A DNA stretch of 64,000 nucleotides from Gluconacetobacter diazotrophicus PA1 5 (GCF_000021325.1 NC_011365.1:1646501-1710500), one strand, 5' to 3'; counted from the first letter of the stretch, positions 50,658 to 60,223 are shown. A program made the numbers and translations. Notes: generated by a model not told the origin, from the letters alone.

Positions 50658-51286
50658 GGTTGTGTTTCCGGGGATGGAGGAGGAGTCGGCCTGTTTTCGT
50701 TCCGGCGGAACGCGTACACGGACATGTCGCATTCCATCATGTTGGCCGCCGCGTCCTCGTTGTCCGATTTATGAATATGCAGCCCGTCGATAACGACCGC
50801 CGGCGATGAACGTTCCAGGGTCGCGATCAGCCGGACCAGGTTCCGGTACGACGCCGCGACGACGATATGCAGCCCGATCCGCTGGTAACGGCCGACCATC
50901 GCGGCCGGGACGTTTTCGGCGGTGGAGAGGGTGGCCCCGTTCGCGGACGCGGCCTGCTGCAGCAGGTCCTGCAGGTTCGCGCTGGCGATGGCGTCGGTCG
51001 CGCCGCCGATCAGCAGCGCGGGCCGGGGCGCCGAGGCCGAGGCGGATTGCCGCAGGGCCGGCAGCGCGGCCGCCAGGCGGTCCATCCGCGTCACGGCCTG
51101 GCGTTGCAGGGCCAGGCCCTGGGCCCGCTGGACATAGGCATCCAGCAGCGGCGCCACCACCAGCAGCCACGCCGCCAGCAGGGCGGCCACCAGCAGGCCC
51201 AGCGCGGCCAGGTGGCCCGCGCGTCCTTCCGGCAGCGCCCGGACCAGGGCATGCAGCGAGCGGGGCCTGGAGTTCATGATCGGCAT
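50654..51286 (-). CDS. lsdM: Type II secretion inner-membrane protein GspM (LsdM)
   Basis: 210 residues. One membrane helix (HLAALGLLVAALLAAWLLVVAPLLDAYV) and a periplasmic ferredoxin-like domain with LQDLLQQAASANGATLSTAENVPAAMVGRYQRIGLHIVV and ATLERSSPAVVIDGLHI. GspM partners with GspL in the inner-membrane platform. Start ATG 51286 has GGGG 8 nt upstream; ATG 51277 is an alternative. Gap to lsdL 2 bp. Confidence 0.9.
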   Translation of the reverse strand: MPIMNSRPRSLHALVRALPEGRAGHLAALGLLVAALLAAWLLVVAPLLDAYVQRAQGLALQRQAVTRMDRLAAALPALRQSASASAPRPALLIGGATDAIASANLQDLLQQAASANGATLSTAENVPAAMVGRYQRIGLHIVVAASYRNLVRLIATLERSSPAVVIDGLHIHKSDNEDAAANMMECDMSVYAFRRNENRPTPPPSPETQP

Positions 51287-51288
51287 GG

Positions 51289-52335
51289 TCAGCGCCCCAC
51301 GTCGGCACGGATGGAAAACAGGCTGGCATTCTGCCCTTCGACACGCGTCACGGGGGCGACGAAGACCGGATTGCGGAAGACGGGGTCCTTGCTGAGGGTT
51401 TCGATCAGGCCGGTGGCGGTGGCGGACTGGCCGCTGATGATCAACTGTCCCTGGCGCAGGATCAGGTCGGTCAGGACCGTATCGTCGGGCAGGAGCCGCG
51501 TCGTGGCCGCCAGGACCTCCATCGGGTCGCCCAGCCGGGCCCGCTGGGCGGCGACGATGTCGTTTCCGGCCGAACTGTCCTCGATCCGACGGCGGAGGGT
51601 GGCGGCCTGGTCCGCCGCCGGGCGCAGGGTCGCGATCCGGGCCGCGAGACGATCCTGCTCCACCGATTGCCGCCAGAAGCCCGCCCCGACCACGGCCAGC
51701 GGCAGGAGGACGGCGGCGCAGGCGGCCGCAAGCCGGGTCCGGCGCCGCCCCGCCTGGCGGGCGCGACCGGCATCGAGCGGGATGCCGGCCCCCTGCGGGC
51801 CGTCGCGCAGCAGGTCCGGTTGCAGGCCGATCCGGTCCAGCAGCCCCAGCACGGGCGCGACCGAGGCCCTGGGCACGATCGTCAGCCGGACCTGCACCTG
51901 CTTCAGGTCCGCATCCCGGCGCAGGACGTCGTACGCATAGACGATCCGGTCGGCGGGGAAAGGCGTCAGCCGGTCCATTTCGTACGCCAGCACGCTATCG
52001 AGCGCCGCCTCGGCCGCCGCCGGCAGCGTCACGTCGCGCCGCATCATCATGCCGGGCGGCAGCAGCAGCACCGTGGCGCCCGGCCTGTCGCGCGCCCATG
52101 TCGCGGCCACGCTTGTCCGGCAGGCCCCGATGGCCGCCTCATCGGCCGCGCCGTCCCGCATCGCGCAGGTGGCGACGGGGTTCTGCCGGTCCCCCTTGCG
52201 CAGCGAAAGATCCAGCCTCCCGGCCGCCCATTCGACGACCAGGACGGACCGGGCGGATCGCGACAGGCGGTGCCAGCCCGGAATCATCTCCCGGACCTGA
52301 CGCCACCACCATGCGAACAGGTCGCGCATGATCAT
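51289..52335 (-). CDS. lsdL: Type II secretion protein GspL (LsdL)
   Basis: About 348 residues. The cytoplasmic N-terminal part contains VLVVEWAAGRLDLSLRKG and VTLPAAAEAALDSVLAYEMDRLTPFPADRIVYAYDVLRRD, shared with GspL/PilM-PilN-type proteins. A helix at ~210-230 (LAAACAAVLLPLAVVGAGFWR) is followed by a short periplasmic PilN-like domain. GspL ties the ATPase GspE to the membrane. Start uncertain: ATG 52335, ATG 52329 or GTG 52344. Separated from lsdJ by 73 bp, the largest gap within this operon. Confidence 0.9.
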   Translation of the reverse strand: MIMRDLFAWWWRQVREMIPGWHRLSRSARSVLVVEWAAGRLDLSLRKGDRQNPVATCAMRDGAADEAAIGACRTSVAATWARDRPGATVLLLPPGMMMRRDVTLPAAAEAALDSVLAYEMDRLTPFPADRIVYAYDVLRRDADLKQVQVRLTIVPRASVAPVLGLLDRIGLQPDLLRDGPQGAGIPLDAGRARQAGRRRTRLAAACAAVLLPLAVVGAGFWRQSVEQDRLAARIATLRPAADQAATLRRRIEDSSAGNDIVAAQRARLGDPMEVLAATTRLLPDDTVLTDLILRQGQLIISGQSATATGLIETLSKDPVFRNPVFVAPVTRVEGQNASLFSIRADVGR

Positions 52336-52408
52336 GGGGCGCACGCGGGCGATCTGGGGGGCAATGGCACTGTGCTGGCCTGTCCTCTGGGGGGTTGAAC
52401 CAAATTCT

Positions 52409-53017
52409 TCACCCGGGCGCGGGTTCCGTCACCGGGGCGGCGACGATATCGGGCCAGCGGCGGCGGTCGCCAGCGGGAAAGACGATACGAATCCGCACCA
52501 GTACCGGCAGGCCGTTCCCGTACCAGCCACTGTCCCAGTGCCCGGCGGAATAATAATCACAGCCGATGTCCTGAACACCGGTCAGAAGGACCTCCTGCCG
52601 GGGCGGAGGCGTTGTTTCGGTCACGTGGCGATAGGGTACCCAGGCCAGGACCAGCCGGTGGCCGCCATCCACCGACAGGCGGAAATCGGCCCGTTGCCCC
52701 AGGTGCTCGGTGCCCCCGGCACCGCCGAGCGCCTGGGGCAACGGGCCGCGCAGCACGAACCCGTGGGCACGCCCGACGAAGACCGGCCCGGTCCGTGCGC
52801 CGCCGGCATCCGCATACTGCACCAGCGCGCGCAGGAACCGGTCGACCGCCCCCAGTTCCGCCTGCGCCGCCAGCAGGCCGCGCTGGCGCTCGAACACCAG
52901 CGTGGCCGCCTGGAACCCGCGTTCCAGCGCCAGAAGCACCAGGGAAAAGACGACCAGGGCGACCAGGATCTCGACCAGCGTGAAGCCCTGCTGCCCGGAG
53001 GACCGTCCGGCGCTCAT
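52409..53017 (-). CDS. lsdJ: Type II secretion minor pseudopilin GspJ (LsdJ)
   Basis: 202 residues. Prepilin leader ends SGQQG/FTLVEILVALVVFSLVLLALE with Glu+5 present. The periplasmic domain includes RQRGLLAAQAELGAVDRFLRALVQYAD and late Gly/Trp turns, typical of GspJ at the pseudopilus tip. Overlaps lsdI by 4 bp. Confidence 0.92.
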   Translation of the reverse strand: MSAGRSSGQQGFTLVEILVALVVFSLVLLALERGFQAATLVFERQRGLLAAQAELGAVDRFLRALVQYADAGGARTGPVFVGRAHGFVLRGPLPQALGGAGGTEHLGQRADFRLSVDGGHRLVLAWVPYRHVTETTPPPRQEVLLTGVQDIGCDYYSAGHWDSGWYGNGLPVLVRIRIVFPAGDRRRWPDIVAAPVTEPAPG

Positions 53018-53418
53018 TCCGCCGCCCCGCCCAGGCGTTGCGTCCGCAGCACGACCGTCCGGCGGCCGCCCTGGGCCGCGATATCGGGCCAGGATTCGCT
53101 GACCTCCACCCGGTACAGCACGATGACCCCCTGGCCCCGATGGCCGGACTGTTCGGGCACGATATGGACCTGCCAGTGGAAGAGACTGCCGTCGTCGCCC
53201 GCCTGCGTCCCGGGGGCGATGCGCATGCCGTGCCCCACGGCGGCCAGGTGCGACTGCGCCCGCGAGAGGGCTTCCTCGGTCCGGTTGGTGATCCGGGTCG
53301 CCTCGATCCCGCCTGCTATTCCCTCGTACACCACGCCCAGCGCCAGCATGACGATGACGAAGGCGACCAGGACCTCGATCAGGGTGAAACCGCGTTCGCG
53401 GGCGTGTCTCGGGCTCAT
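53014..53418 (-). CDS. lsdI: Type II secretion minor pseudopilin GspI (LsdI)
   Basis: 134 residues. Leader RHARERG/FTLIEVLVAFVIVMLALGVVYEG with Glu+5. Short C-terminal domain (WQVHIVPEQSGHRGQGVIVLYRVEVSES). GspI organises the GspI-J-K tip complex. Overlaps both neighbours by 4 bp, so expression is tightly coupled. Confidence 0.92.
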   Translation of the reverse strand: MSPRHARERGFTLIEVLVAFVIVMLALGVVYEGIAGGIEATRITNRTEEALSRAQSHLAAVGHGMRIAPGTQAGDDGSLFHWQVHIVPEQSGHRGQGVIVLYRVEVSESWPDIAAQGGRRTVVLRTQRLGGAAE

Positions 53419-53837
53419 GGTCCGTCCACGGTGACCGCGCCGGTCAGCCAGCTGGTGCGCAGCGTGACCTGCCGCCCCCGTTCGACCAGGCCGATGCGCG
53501 CGACGGAGGCGCTGCCGTCGGGGTAGAAGACCACCCGCGTCGTACTGCCGCCGGCCAGCGCCACCCCGTTCGGCAGGGCCTGGCGCGTGCCGGGAACCGC
53601 CCCGTAATCCCCCCGGGCGGGATCGATCGTGAAGAAGGCGGCCGTGCCGGACGCGATGGCCCGCATGCGCGTCTGGCGCATCGCGGACGCCAGCTGCTGC
53701 CCCGCCCCGCGCAGATCGAGCGTGATGGAATGCAGCGGCCCGCGCGTCAGCAGCACCGTCCCGATCAGTCCGAGGATCAGGACGACCACGATCATTTCGA
53801 TCAGGGTGAAGCCGGAATCCGGGGGGCTATTTCGCAA
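53415..53837 (-). CDS. lsdH: Type II secretion minor pseudopilin GspH (LsdH)
   Basis: 140 residues. Leader RNSPPDSG/FTLIEMIVVVLILGLIGTVLL with Glu+5; the mature domain has the GspH pattern LASAMRQTRMRAIASGTAAFFTID and VFYPDGSASVARIGL. Overlaps lsdF by 11 bp and lsdI by 4 bp. Confidence 0.92.
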   Translation of the reverse strand: MRNSPPDSGFTLIEMIVVVLILGLIGTVLLTRGPLHSITLDLRGAGQQLASAMRQTRMRAIASGTAAFFTIDPARGDYGAVPGTRQALPNGVALAGGSTTRVVFYPDGSASVARIGLVERGRQVTLRTSWLTGAVTVDGP

Positions 53838-55056
53838 GGTCGTTCAGGCTCAGCATGGCAAGGAGCAGGGACGACACGATCCCGGCCACCAGCAGCCCCA
53901 TGATGATGGTGATGGCCGGCACCAGAAGCGCGACCAGGCGCTGGGTGGCGATGCGCACCTGTTCCTCATGGATGTCGGCGGCCCGCAGCGCCATCGGCCC
54001 CAGCCGGGCCGTTTCCTCGCCCAGGCGCAGCAGGTGCACGGTGCGGCGGGGGAAGATCGACGCGGCCTCCAGCGCCGCGGACAGGCCGCGCCCGCCCTTG
54101 GCGGCCTGGGTGGCCGCGTCGACGGCCCGCGCCACCGCGCGGTTGCCGATGGCGTCGCGCACGATCGACAGCGCCCCCAGGATCGGCACCCCGTTTTCCA
54201 GCAGCGTGCCCAGGATGCGGGTGAAGCGCGCCGCCAGGACCTCGCGCAGCAGGCGGCCCGCGACCGGCAGGGCCAGCAGCCCCGTATCCAGGCGCAGCCT
54301 GGCGCCGGGATACCGCAGGACGGCGCGCGCCAGCACGGCCAGCGCCAGCAGGACCAGCGGGATCAGCAGGCCGTAGCGGCCCAGCAGTTCGCCGGCCCGG
54401 ATCATCAGACGGGTCGAGGCCGGCAGTTCCGCGCCGTTCTGCGCGAACAGGGGCGTGAATTGCGGCAGGACCTCGGTCAGCAGCAGGACGATGGACCCGC
54501 AGGCCGCGAGCGTCAGGATGCAGGGATAGATCATGGCCGACTGCACGGTGGCGGCCAGCGCGCGTTCCCGTTCCAGCAGCGTCGCCAGCCGGTCCATGGT
54601 CGGCGCCAGGTCGCCGCCGGCCTCGGCCGCGCGGACCATGCCGATATAGAGCCGGGGGAAACTTCCCGGATAGCGCGCCATCGCCGCGTGCAGGGTCTGG
54701 CCGTCGCGCACCCGGTCCCGAACGCCGCCCAGCACGGCGCGCGCCCGCGCGCCCGGCACGCTTTCGACCAGGAAGCGCAGCGCCCGGTCGATATCCTGCC
54801 CGGCGCCCAGCATGACGGCCAGTTCCCGCGTCAGCGCCGCCAGTTCGCCCCGGCGCAGGTCGCGGCGGCGCAAGCCGCCCAGGCCGCCCAGCCCCGATGC
54901 CACCGTCCGCGTCCACCGGCCGGGGGCGCCGACCTGCATGGGAATATGCCCCCGCCGCCGCAGGGCGGCCACGACGGCTTCCGCCGTTTCGCCCTCCAGC
55001 GTGCCGCGGACCAGGGCACCCTGCGCATCGACGGCGGTGAAGCTGAATTCAGCCAT
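53827..55056 (-). CDS. lsdF: Type II secretion inner-membrane platform protein GspF (LsdF)
   Basis: 409 residues with two repeated T2SSF domains and three membrane helices (ILTLAACGSIVLLLTEVLPQF; LIPLVLLALAVLARAVL; LLVPAITIIMGLLVAGIVSSLLLAML). Family motifs include RELAVMLGAGQDIDRALRFL, VRAAEAGGDLAPTMDRLATLLERE and RLGEETARLGPM. GspF converts ATPase motion into pseudopilus growth. 3 bp after lsdE. Confidence 0.95.
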   Translation of the reverse strand: MAEFSFTAVDAQGALVRGTLEGETAEAVVAALRRRGHIPMQVGAPGRWTRTVASGLGGLGGLRRRDLRRGELAALTRELAVMLGAGQDIDRALRFLVESVPGARARAVLGGVRDRVRDGQTLHAAMARYPGSFPRLYIGMVRAAEAGGDLAPTMDRLATLLERERALAATVQSAMIYPCILTLAACGSIVLLLTEVLPQFTPLFAQNGAELPASTRLMIRAGELLGRYGLLIPLVLLALAVLARAVLRYPGARLRLDTGLLALPVAGRLLREVLAARFTRILGTLLENGVPILGALSIVRDAIGNRAVARAVDAATQAAKGGRGLSAALEAASIFPRRTVHLLRLGEETARLGPMALRAADIHEEQVRIATQRLVALLVPAITIIMGLLVAGIVSSLLLAMLSLNDLAK

Positions 55057-55059
55057 CCG

Positions 55060-56763
55060 TCACGTTCCCGCCCGGACGCTGCGGGTCACTTCCTCGATCG
55101 TCGTCTCGCCCTTCAGGGCCGCGACCAGGCCGGAGGTGAACATCGGGACCATTCCGGCCTCGACCGCCGCGCGTTCGATCGCCAGGTGGTCGCTGCGCGC
55201 GAAGATCAGGCGTTCCACCGCCTCGTCCGGTTCCAGAAGCTCGGCGATGGCCTGCCGGCCGCTATAGCCGGTGTTCCGGCAGGCGGCGCAACCCACGGGA
55301 TGGAACAGCGTGACGGGCCCGCCGCCTGCGAGCGTTTCCAGGTCGAAGCGATCGACCAGTTCCCGGGGCGGGGTGTAGGGCGTCCGGCACTGGCCGCACA
55401 GCCGCCGGACCAGCCGCTGCGCCACCACGCCGCGCAGCACGGCCGTCAGCAGGTAATCCTCCACCCCCATGTCGCGCAGGCGGATGATGGCGGCGGCGGC
55501 GGAGTTGGTATGCAGGGTCGAGAGCACCAGGTGGCCGGTCAGGGCGGCCTGCACCGCGATCTGGGCGGTTTCGATGTCGCGGATTTCACCGACCATGATG
55601 ACGTCGGGGTCCTGGCGCAGGATCGCGCGCAGCAGGGCGGCGAAGGTCAGTCCGATCTGCGGCCGGACCTGCACCTGGTTGATGCCGCCAAGCTGGTATT
55701 CGATCGGGTCCTCGATCGTCACCACCTTGCGCGTCACCGCGTTCAGGTCCGCCAGCCCGGTATAGAGCGTGGTCGTCTTGCCCGACCCGGTCGGCCCGGT
55801 CACCAGCACGATGCCGTTCGGCAGCGCCAGCAGGCCGCGCAGGCGTGCGACGATGGCCGGCGGCAGGCCCAGCGTCGCGTAGTCGAACCGCACGCTGGAA
55901 CGGTCCAGCACGCGCAGCACCACCGTCTCGCCATGCAGCGAGGGGATCGTGGAGACGCGAAAATCGATGTCGTGCCCGCGCACGGCCAGCTTGATCCGGC
56001 CGTCCTGCGGCAGGCGCCGTTCCGCGATGTCCAGCCGGGCCATGATCTTGATGCGCGAAATGATCGCCGGGATCAGGTGCGCGGGGGGACTTTCGACCTC
56101 GTGCAGCACGCCGTCATAGCGATAGCGCACGCGCAGCCGGTCCTCGAACGGTTCGATATGAATGTCCGAGGCATGGGTTTCCACGGCGCGGCTGACGATC
56201 TGGTTGACCAGGCGGATCACCGGGGCCTCGGACGCCAGGTCCTTCAGCCGCTCGGCATCGTCTTCCAGCGGTGCCGTGTCCTCGTCGGGCTGGACGCCGT
56301 CATCGCCCCCGGACGGGTACAGGCGGTCGAGGGCGGCTTCCAGTTCGATCGGCACGGCCACCCGGCAGGACACGCGCAGCCCCGTGGCCGCCGCGATCGA
56401 CGAGGCGGCGAAGCCGTCCAGCGGATCGCGCAGGGCGAGCGTGACCGTCCCGTCGTCCACGCCCAGCGGCACCGCATGGATGTCACGCAGGAAGCGGGCG
56501 CCGAGATACTGCGTCAGGACGGGTTCCCGGGGGTAGAGATCAGCGGACGCCAGGGGCATGTCCAGGAATTCCGCGTAGCTCAAGGCCATGTCGCGTTCCG
56601 ACACCAGCCCCAGTTGCAGCAGAATCCGGTCCAGGCGCCCGCCATTCTGGTCCGCCGCGCGGCGCGCGCGGTCGATGGCGCGCGGGTCGCACCGGTCCCG
56701 CTCGACCAGCAAACGCGCCAGTGCGTCGATCGGCGAGTCAGCGTCCAATCCCGCGTCCATCAT
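55060..56763 (-). CDS. lsdE: Type II secretion ATPase GspE (LsdE)
   Basis: 567 residues. N1E domain (residues ~1-150), then the ATPase core with Walker [16 protein letters not shown], the Asp box [12 protein letters not shown], Walker [26 protein letters not shown] and the His box [15 protein letters not shown] CxxC ... CxxC zinc finger (CGQCRTPY ... CAACRNTGY) is complete. Powers pseudopilus assembly from the cytoplasm. ATG 56763 or 56760. Located 22 bp after lsdO. Confidence 0.96.
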   Translation of the reverse strand: MMDAGLDADSPIDALARLLVERDRCDPRAIDRARRAADQNGGRLDRILLQLGLVSERDMALSYAEFLDMPLASADLYPREPVLTQYLGARFLRDIHAVPLGVDDGTVTLALRDPLDGFAASSIAAATGLRVSCRVAVPIELEAALDRLYPSGGDDGVQPDEDTAPLEDDAERLKDLASEAPVIRLVNQIVSRAVETHASDIHIEPFEDRLRVRYRYDGVLHEVESPPAHLIPAIISRIKIMARLDIAERRLPQDGRIKLAVRGHDIDFRVSTIPSLHGETVVLRVLDRSSVRFDYATLGLPPAIVARLRGLLALPNGIVLVTGPTGSGKTTTLYTGLADLNAVTRKVVTIEDPIEYQLGGINQVQVRPQIGLTFAALLRAILRQDPDVIMVGEIRDIETAQIAVQAALTGHLVLSTLHTNSAAAAIIRLRDMGVEDYLLTAVLRGVVAQRLVRRLCGQCRTPYTPPRELVDRFDLETLAGGGPVTLFHPVGCAACRNTGYSGRQAIAELLEPDEAVERLIFARSDHLAIERAAVEAGMVPMFTSGLVAALKGETTIEEVTRSVRAGT

Positions 56764-56785
56764 GATGCCCCGCCATTCCTGAGGG

Positions 56786-57580
56786 TCATGCGGGCAGCCA
56801 GTCCGGCCGGAGCAGGCTGGCCTGCCACAGCCAGATTCCCCACATCGCCAGCGCCAGTCCCGGCCCGAACGGGACCATCAGCGTGCGATTCACATCACCA
56901 CGCCGGGCGATCGCGACCGCGCACAGCGTCAACACGGCCCCCAGGAAGACGACATGCGGCAGGGATTCGGGACCGAGCCACGCCCCCCCGGCGGCCAGCA
57001 GCTTGGCATCGCCCCCGCCGAGCCCATCATGGCCGCGCGCCCGGCGATACAGAAGCGAAATCCCGCGAAAGACGCCGTACCCCGCCGCCGCCGCCAGGGC
57101 GTGCCACAGCACCGGCGCGGCACCCCCCAGGGCCGCCAGCCCCAGCCCGGCCGCGATCAACGGCACTGTCAGCGTGTCGGGCAGGCGGAAGCTTTTCAGG
57201 TCGATCGCGGCCAGCACCAGCAGCCACCACCCGAACAGGCAGCCGCTCCAGACCACCAGCAACGGGGCCGGCGTGCCGGCGCGCAACGGACCGGCGGCCA
57301 GCAGGACCAGGCCCGCGACCAGCAGCGCCGCCACTTCCATGGCGGGATGCCCGGCCGAAATGGCGCCGCCGCAGGACCGGCACCGTCCCTTCTGCACCAG
57401 ATAGCTGACGACGGGCACCAGTTCGCGCGGGCGCAGCACGGCCCCGCAGCGCGGGCAGGCCGACCGGGCCAGCGCCACCGGCAGCCTGCGGGGCAGGCGC
57501 GCGGCCAGCACCCCCAGGAAAGAGCCGATGAAGGGGGACAGGAGCAGGGGAAGGACGGGTAGATGCAGCATGGACGCCAC
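56786..57580 (-). CDS. lsdO: Prepilin peptidase / N-methyltransferase GspO (LsdO)
   Basis: 264 residues. It cleaves and methylates the five pseudopilins of this operon. The cytoplasmic loop has [30 protein letters not shown] (two CxxC pairs). The aspartyl protease residues are in [13 protein letters not shown] and [18 protein letters not shown]. Seven to eight membrane helices. It starts 2 bp after the lsdG stop codon. Its presence in the operon makes the system self-contained for pseudopilin processing. Confidence 0.95.
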   Translation of the reverse strand: MASMLHLPVLPLLLSPFIGSFLGVLAARLPRRLPVALARSACPRCGAVLRPRELVPVVSYLVQKGRCRSCGGAISAGHPAMEVAALLVAGLVLLAAGPLRAGTPAPLLVVWSGCLFGWWLLVLAAIDLKSFRLPDTLTVPLIAAGLGLAALGGAAPVLWHALAAAAGYGVFRGISLLYRRARGHDGLGGGDAKLLAAGGAWLGPESLPHVVFLGAVLTLCAVAIARRGDVNRTLMVPFGPGLALAMWGIWLWQASLLRPDWLPA

Positions 57581-57582
57581 GA

Positions 57583-58062
57583 TCAGGGATTGCAGATCTG
57601 TGTCGCCGTGCTGGCGGCGTTGCCGCCGGAACCGGCCGAGCAGAGATCGTAATCATGCCCCGCGCGTTCGGACGGGTTGCGATAGACGTAGGCATGGCGC
57701 CACGGGTCCAGCGGCGGGCCGTTATCCTTCACGTACGGGCCGTTCCAGTTATCCACCCCTGCCGGACGGGTGACGAGCGCCTGCAGCCCTTCCTCCGTGC
57801 TGGGATACTGCCCGACATCCAGGCGATAGAGATCCAGGACCTGGCCCAGGCGCTGGATCGACTGATGGGCGACGGAATTCTTCGCCCCGCCGAGCTGCCG
57901 CAGGGCCGCGGGCGCGACCAGGCCGATCAGCAGGCCGAGAATGGCGATGACCACCAGCAGTTCCAGCAGCGTGAACCCGCCATCGCGGTCGTCCGGTTTC
58001 CGATTCTTCAATTTTATTTCCAAACTTCTGGGACGAAAGGCCGGGGGCTGGGCCGTGGCCAT
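57583..58062 (-). CDS. lsdG: Type II secretion major pseudopilin GspG (LsdG)
   Basis: 159 residues if started at ATG 58062. Processing site RDGG/FTLLELLVVIAILGLLIGLVAP with Glu+5. The mature part has the GspG signature RLDVGQYPSTEEGLQALVTRP, WNGPYVKDNG and PLDPWRHAYVYRNP; the calcium-binding end is followed by a Cys-containing tail (DLCSAGSGGNAASTATQICNP). The leader is long (29 residues before the cut); other starts are ATG 58077 or TTG 58116, none with a good ribosome-binding site. First gene of the secretion operon. Confidence 0.93.
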   Translation of the reverse strand: MATAQPPAFRPRSLEIKLKNRKPDDRDGGFTLLELLVVIAILGLLIGLVAPAALRQLGGAKNSVAHQSIQRLGQVLDLYRLDVGQYPSTEEGLQALVTRPAGVDNWNGPYVKDNGPPLDPWRHAYVYRNPSERAGHDYDLCSAGSGGNAASTATQICNP

Positions 58063-58130
58063 GCTTTTTCGTATCATTTGGCAGAACCAGACGTCACAAG
58101 CTGCGTCGATCCGCAAAAGGGAGAACCCGA

Positions 58131-58544
58131 ATGGGCGTGGCGTATCTGGGCTGCATGGCGCTGGCCGCGACGTTCTATCACCTGCCGCCCCGGGTGCTGC
58201 CGTCGATCCAGGCCGTGGAGAGCGGACGGAACGGCCTGGTGCATCACAATGCGAACGGCACGGACGACCTGGGCGTCATGCAGGTGAATACGCTTTGGGT
58301 TATCCCGATCGCGCGATTCACCAATACCCCTCCCCCGGTCGTCTATCGCGCGCTGCTGAACGATCCCTGCTACAACATCAGCGCCGCGGGGGCCGTCATG
58401 CGTACCTACCTGAACGAAACCCATGGCGACCTGATGCGCGCGATCGGCAATTACCATTCCCACACCCTCCTTCTGAACGAGGCCTACCAGGCCCTTGTCC
58501 TGTCCTGGGCGCGGCGGCTGTTCAGGCCGCCTCACCCCTCGTAA
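58131..58544 (+). CDS. Small lytic transglycosylase (VirB1-like) inside the levan secretion locus
   Basis: 137 residues, a bare SLT domain. LPSIQAVESGRNGLVHHNANGTDDLGVMQVN carries the catalytic Glu (residue 30) and the GVMQVN turn; ISAAGAVMRTYLNETHGDLMRAIGNYHS completes the lysozyme-like fold. The first ~16 residues are hydrophobic without basic charge, so export by Sec is uncertain; the secretion system might itself export it. It is divergent from lsdG and convergent with lsdB. An obvious role is to open peptidoglycan for the secretion apparatus, which is an inference from context. Confidence 0.85.
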   Translation: MGVAYLGCMALAATFYHLPPRVLPSIQAVESGRNGLVHHNANGTDDLGVMQVNTLWVIPIARFTNTPPPVVYRALLNDPCYNISAAGAVMRTYLNETHGDLMRAIGNYHSHTLLLNEAYQALVLSWARRLFRPPHPS

Positions 58545-58579
58545 ACGCCGCCGGAGCGGACGGGATTTCACCGGGGATT

Positions 58580-60184
58580 TCATCGGGCCAGCACCGCCAC
58601 CCGCAATCCGTGAATGGTGGCGCCGCCCCCTTCGGCAAACAGCGAGATCCGGTCGCTTCCCGCCGGGGGGAAGATCAGGTCGGTCATGCGCAGCACCCCA
58701 TCATTGGCGAACAGTTCGACCGAAGCGCGATCGACGACCAGATGAAGCGCGACTTCGCCGCCCGGCGCGGCCAGGTACGCGATATGCCGGGTGCTGAAGC
58801 GGGGCGAGAAGCCGACCAGGCCGGAACGGCCGCGATCCACGGTCAGGGTACCGTCCACGAAATCGTAGCTGACCGACGTGCCGGTCCTGCCGTCCGGCGT
58901 TTCCCGTACCACGATGCCGGCGCGCCGGGCGCCGCCGCGCCGCAGCACCAGGCGGATGTCCAGGACCTCGCCCCGGGACGGGATCGTCACGCGCCCGTCC
59001 TGCGGCAGGTTCCGGTCCCCGTAGGTCACGACTCCCTTTTTCCTGACCATGTCCTCGTACGCGCGGGTCGGGGTCTGGATCACGGTGGGATGTCCGTCCA
59101 CGGTCTTCAGCGCGATGTCCACCGGCAGGGTCATCTGCCCCCGCCAGGGCGCGGTCGGAAGGTCCGTCGCGTAGTCCCAGTTGTCCATCCACCCGATCAG
59201 CACCGGGGCGCCGGAGCCGGTATTGGCGAACAGGGTCGTCGCATACTGGTCGGCGCCGTGGTCGAGCCAGTCATAGCGGGACGGATCGGACCCCGGCGGA
59301 GGCAGCGCGTCCGGCGTGAAGGTCACGCCGTCGAACCGGCCCACGAAATACTGCACGCCCGATCCGCCCGCGATACTCCACGGATTGACGCTGACGATCA
59401 TGACCCATCTGGTCGCCCGCGGGTTTCCGTCCAGCTTCAGCGGAACCAGTGTGGGCATTTCCCACAGCATGCCGGGCTTGCGATAGCCGGAGGGCTGGAA
59501 GTCGCTGAGAAACGACCAGTGCAGCAGGTCGGTGGACCGGTAGAGCTTGACCAGCTGGGCGTCGCCCACGACGGTCGTCATGATCCAGCAGCCGCCATCC
59601 TGGTACCAGAAGACCGAAGGGTCCCTGAACTGCCGGGAGTCCGGATGAAGCGTCAGGACGGGGTTGTGGGCGTACGGCCGCCACGTGAAACCGCCGTCAT
59701 GGCTGACGGACACCGATTGTGCCTGCGTACCGTCGGGATGGGCCGGATTGTCGTGGAACACGGATGTGTGGAAGGCAAGCAGCGGCGGCGCGTCCGTACT
59801 CCCCAGACCCGAGCGATTCAGCGGGTCCGGCACCAGGCTTCCGGAAAAGATCTCCTCGCCCGGTGTCGCCGCGATCGCGACGCCATGCTCCGTCCAGTGG
59901 AGCAGATCCGTGCTGGTCGCGTGCCCCCAGGACGGATGCCCCCATGTCATGCTGCCGGGAGCGTACTGGTAGAACAGGTGATAGACGCCATCGAGAAGGA
60001 TGGGCCCGTTCGGATCGTTCATCCAGTACGCCGCCGGCGAGAAATGCAGGACGGGCCGCCATTGGGGCGTATCGGCCGCGTGCGGCGCCCCGAGAGGAAA
60101 CAGCAGGGCGAACGCGGCCGGCAGGCAGCGCCGCGACAGGCGGCGCCATCCGGCCGATCGCGGAACTGTCCCGGTCATGGTCAT
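58580..60184 (-). CDS. lsdB: Exolevanase (fructan beta-fructosidase), GH32
   Basis: 534 residues; it releases fructose from levan ends. After a signal sequence (CLPAAFALLFPLGAPHAA), residues 45-60 contain the GH32 nucleophile motif WMNDPNG (Asp57). SRQFRDPSVFWYQ (transition-state Asp) and WEMPTLVPL (acid/base Glu) follow, and the C-terminal ~150 residues are a beta-sandwich (VDRASVELFAND). ATG 60184 gives the known 1,605-bp lsdB gene length; an in-frame ATG lies at 60178. It is 50 bp after lsdA, forming the lsdAB operon with a hairpin in the gap. Confidence 0.96.
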   Translation of the reverse strand: MTMTGTVPRSAGWRRLSRRCLPAAFALLFPLGAPHAADTPQWRPVLHFSPAAYWMNDPNGPILLDGVYHLFYQYAPGSMTWGHPSWGHATSTDLLHWTEHGVAIAATPGEEIFSGSLVPDPLNRSGLGSTDAPPLLAFHTSVFHDNPAHPDGTQAQSVSVSHDGGFTWRPYAHNPVLTLHPDSRQFRDPSVFWYQDGGCWIMTTVVGDAQLVKLYRSTDLLHWSFLSDFQPSGYRKPGMLWEMPTLVPLKLDGNPRATRWVMIVSVNPWSIAGGSGVQYFVGRFDGVTFTPDALPPPGSDPSRYDWLDHGADQYATTLFANTGSGAPVLIGWMDNWDYATDLPTAPWRGQMTLPVDIALKTVDGHPTVIQTPTRAYEDMVRKKGVVTYGDRNLPQDGRVTIPSRGEVLDIRLVLRRGGARRAGIVVRETPDGRTGTSVSYDFVDGTLTVDRGRSGLVGFSPRFSTRHIAYLAAPGGEVALHLVVDRASVELFANDGVLRMTDLIFPPAGSDRISLFAEGGGATIHGLRVAVLAR

Positions 60185-60195
60185 CAATATCGAAA

Positions 60196-60223
60196 GACCA
60201 GCCCGCCGGAGGGCGGGCTGGTC
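60196..60223 (-). terminator. Intercistronic hairpin between lsdA and lsdB
   Basis: GACCAGCCCGCC (60196-60207), 4-nt loop, GGCGGGCTGGTC (60212-60223): a perfect 12-bp GC-rich stem in the 50-bp gap. No U-tract follows on the minus strand, so partial termination or mRNA end protection, giving more lsdA than lsdB, is likely. Confidence 0.75.

Noticed and set aside
53629-57408. A 1,259-codon open frame on the plus strand across the secretion operon
   Set aside because: It is antisense to lsdH, lsdF, lsdE and lsdO, all with intact family motifs. The predicted protein is low-complexity Arg/Gln/Gly and has no recognisable domain.
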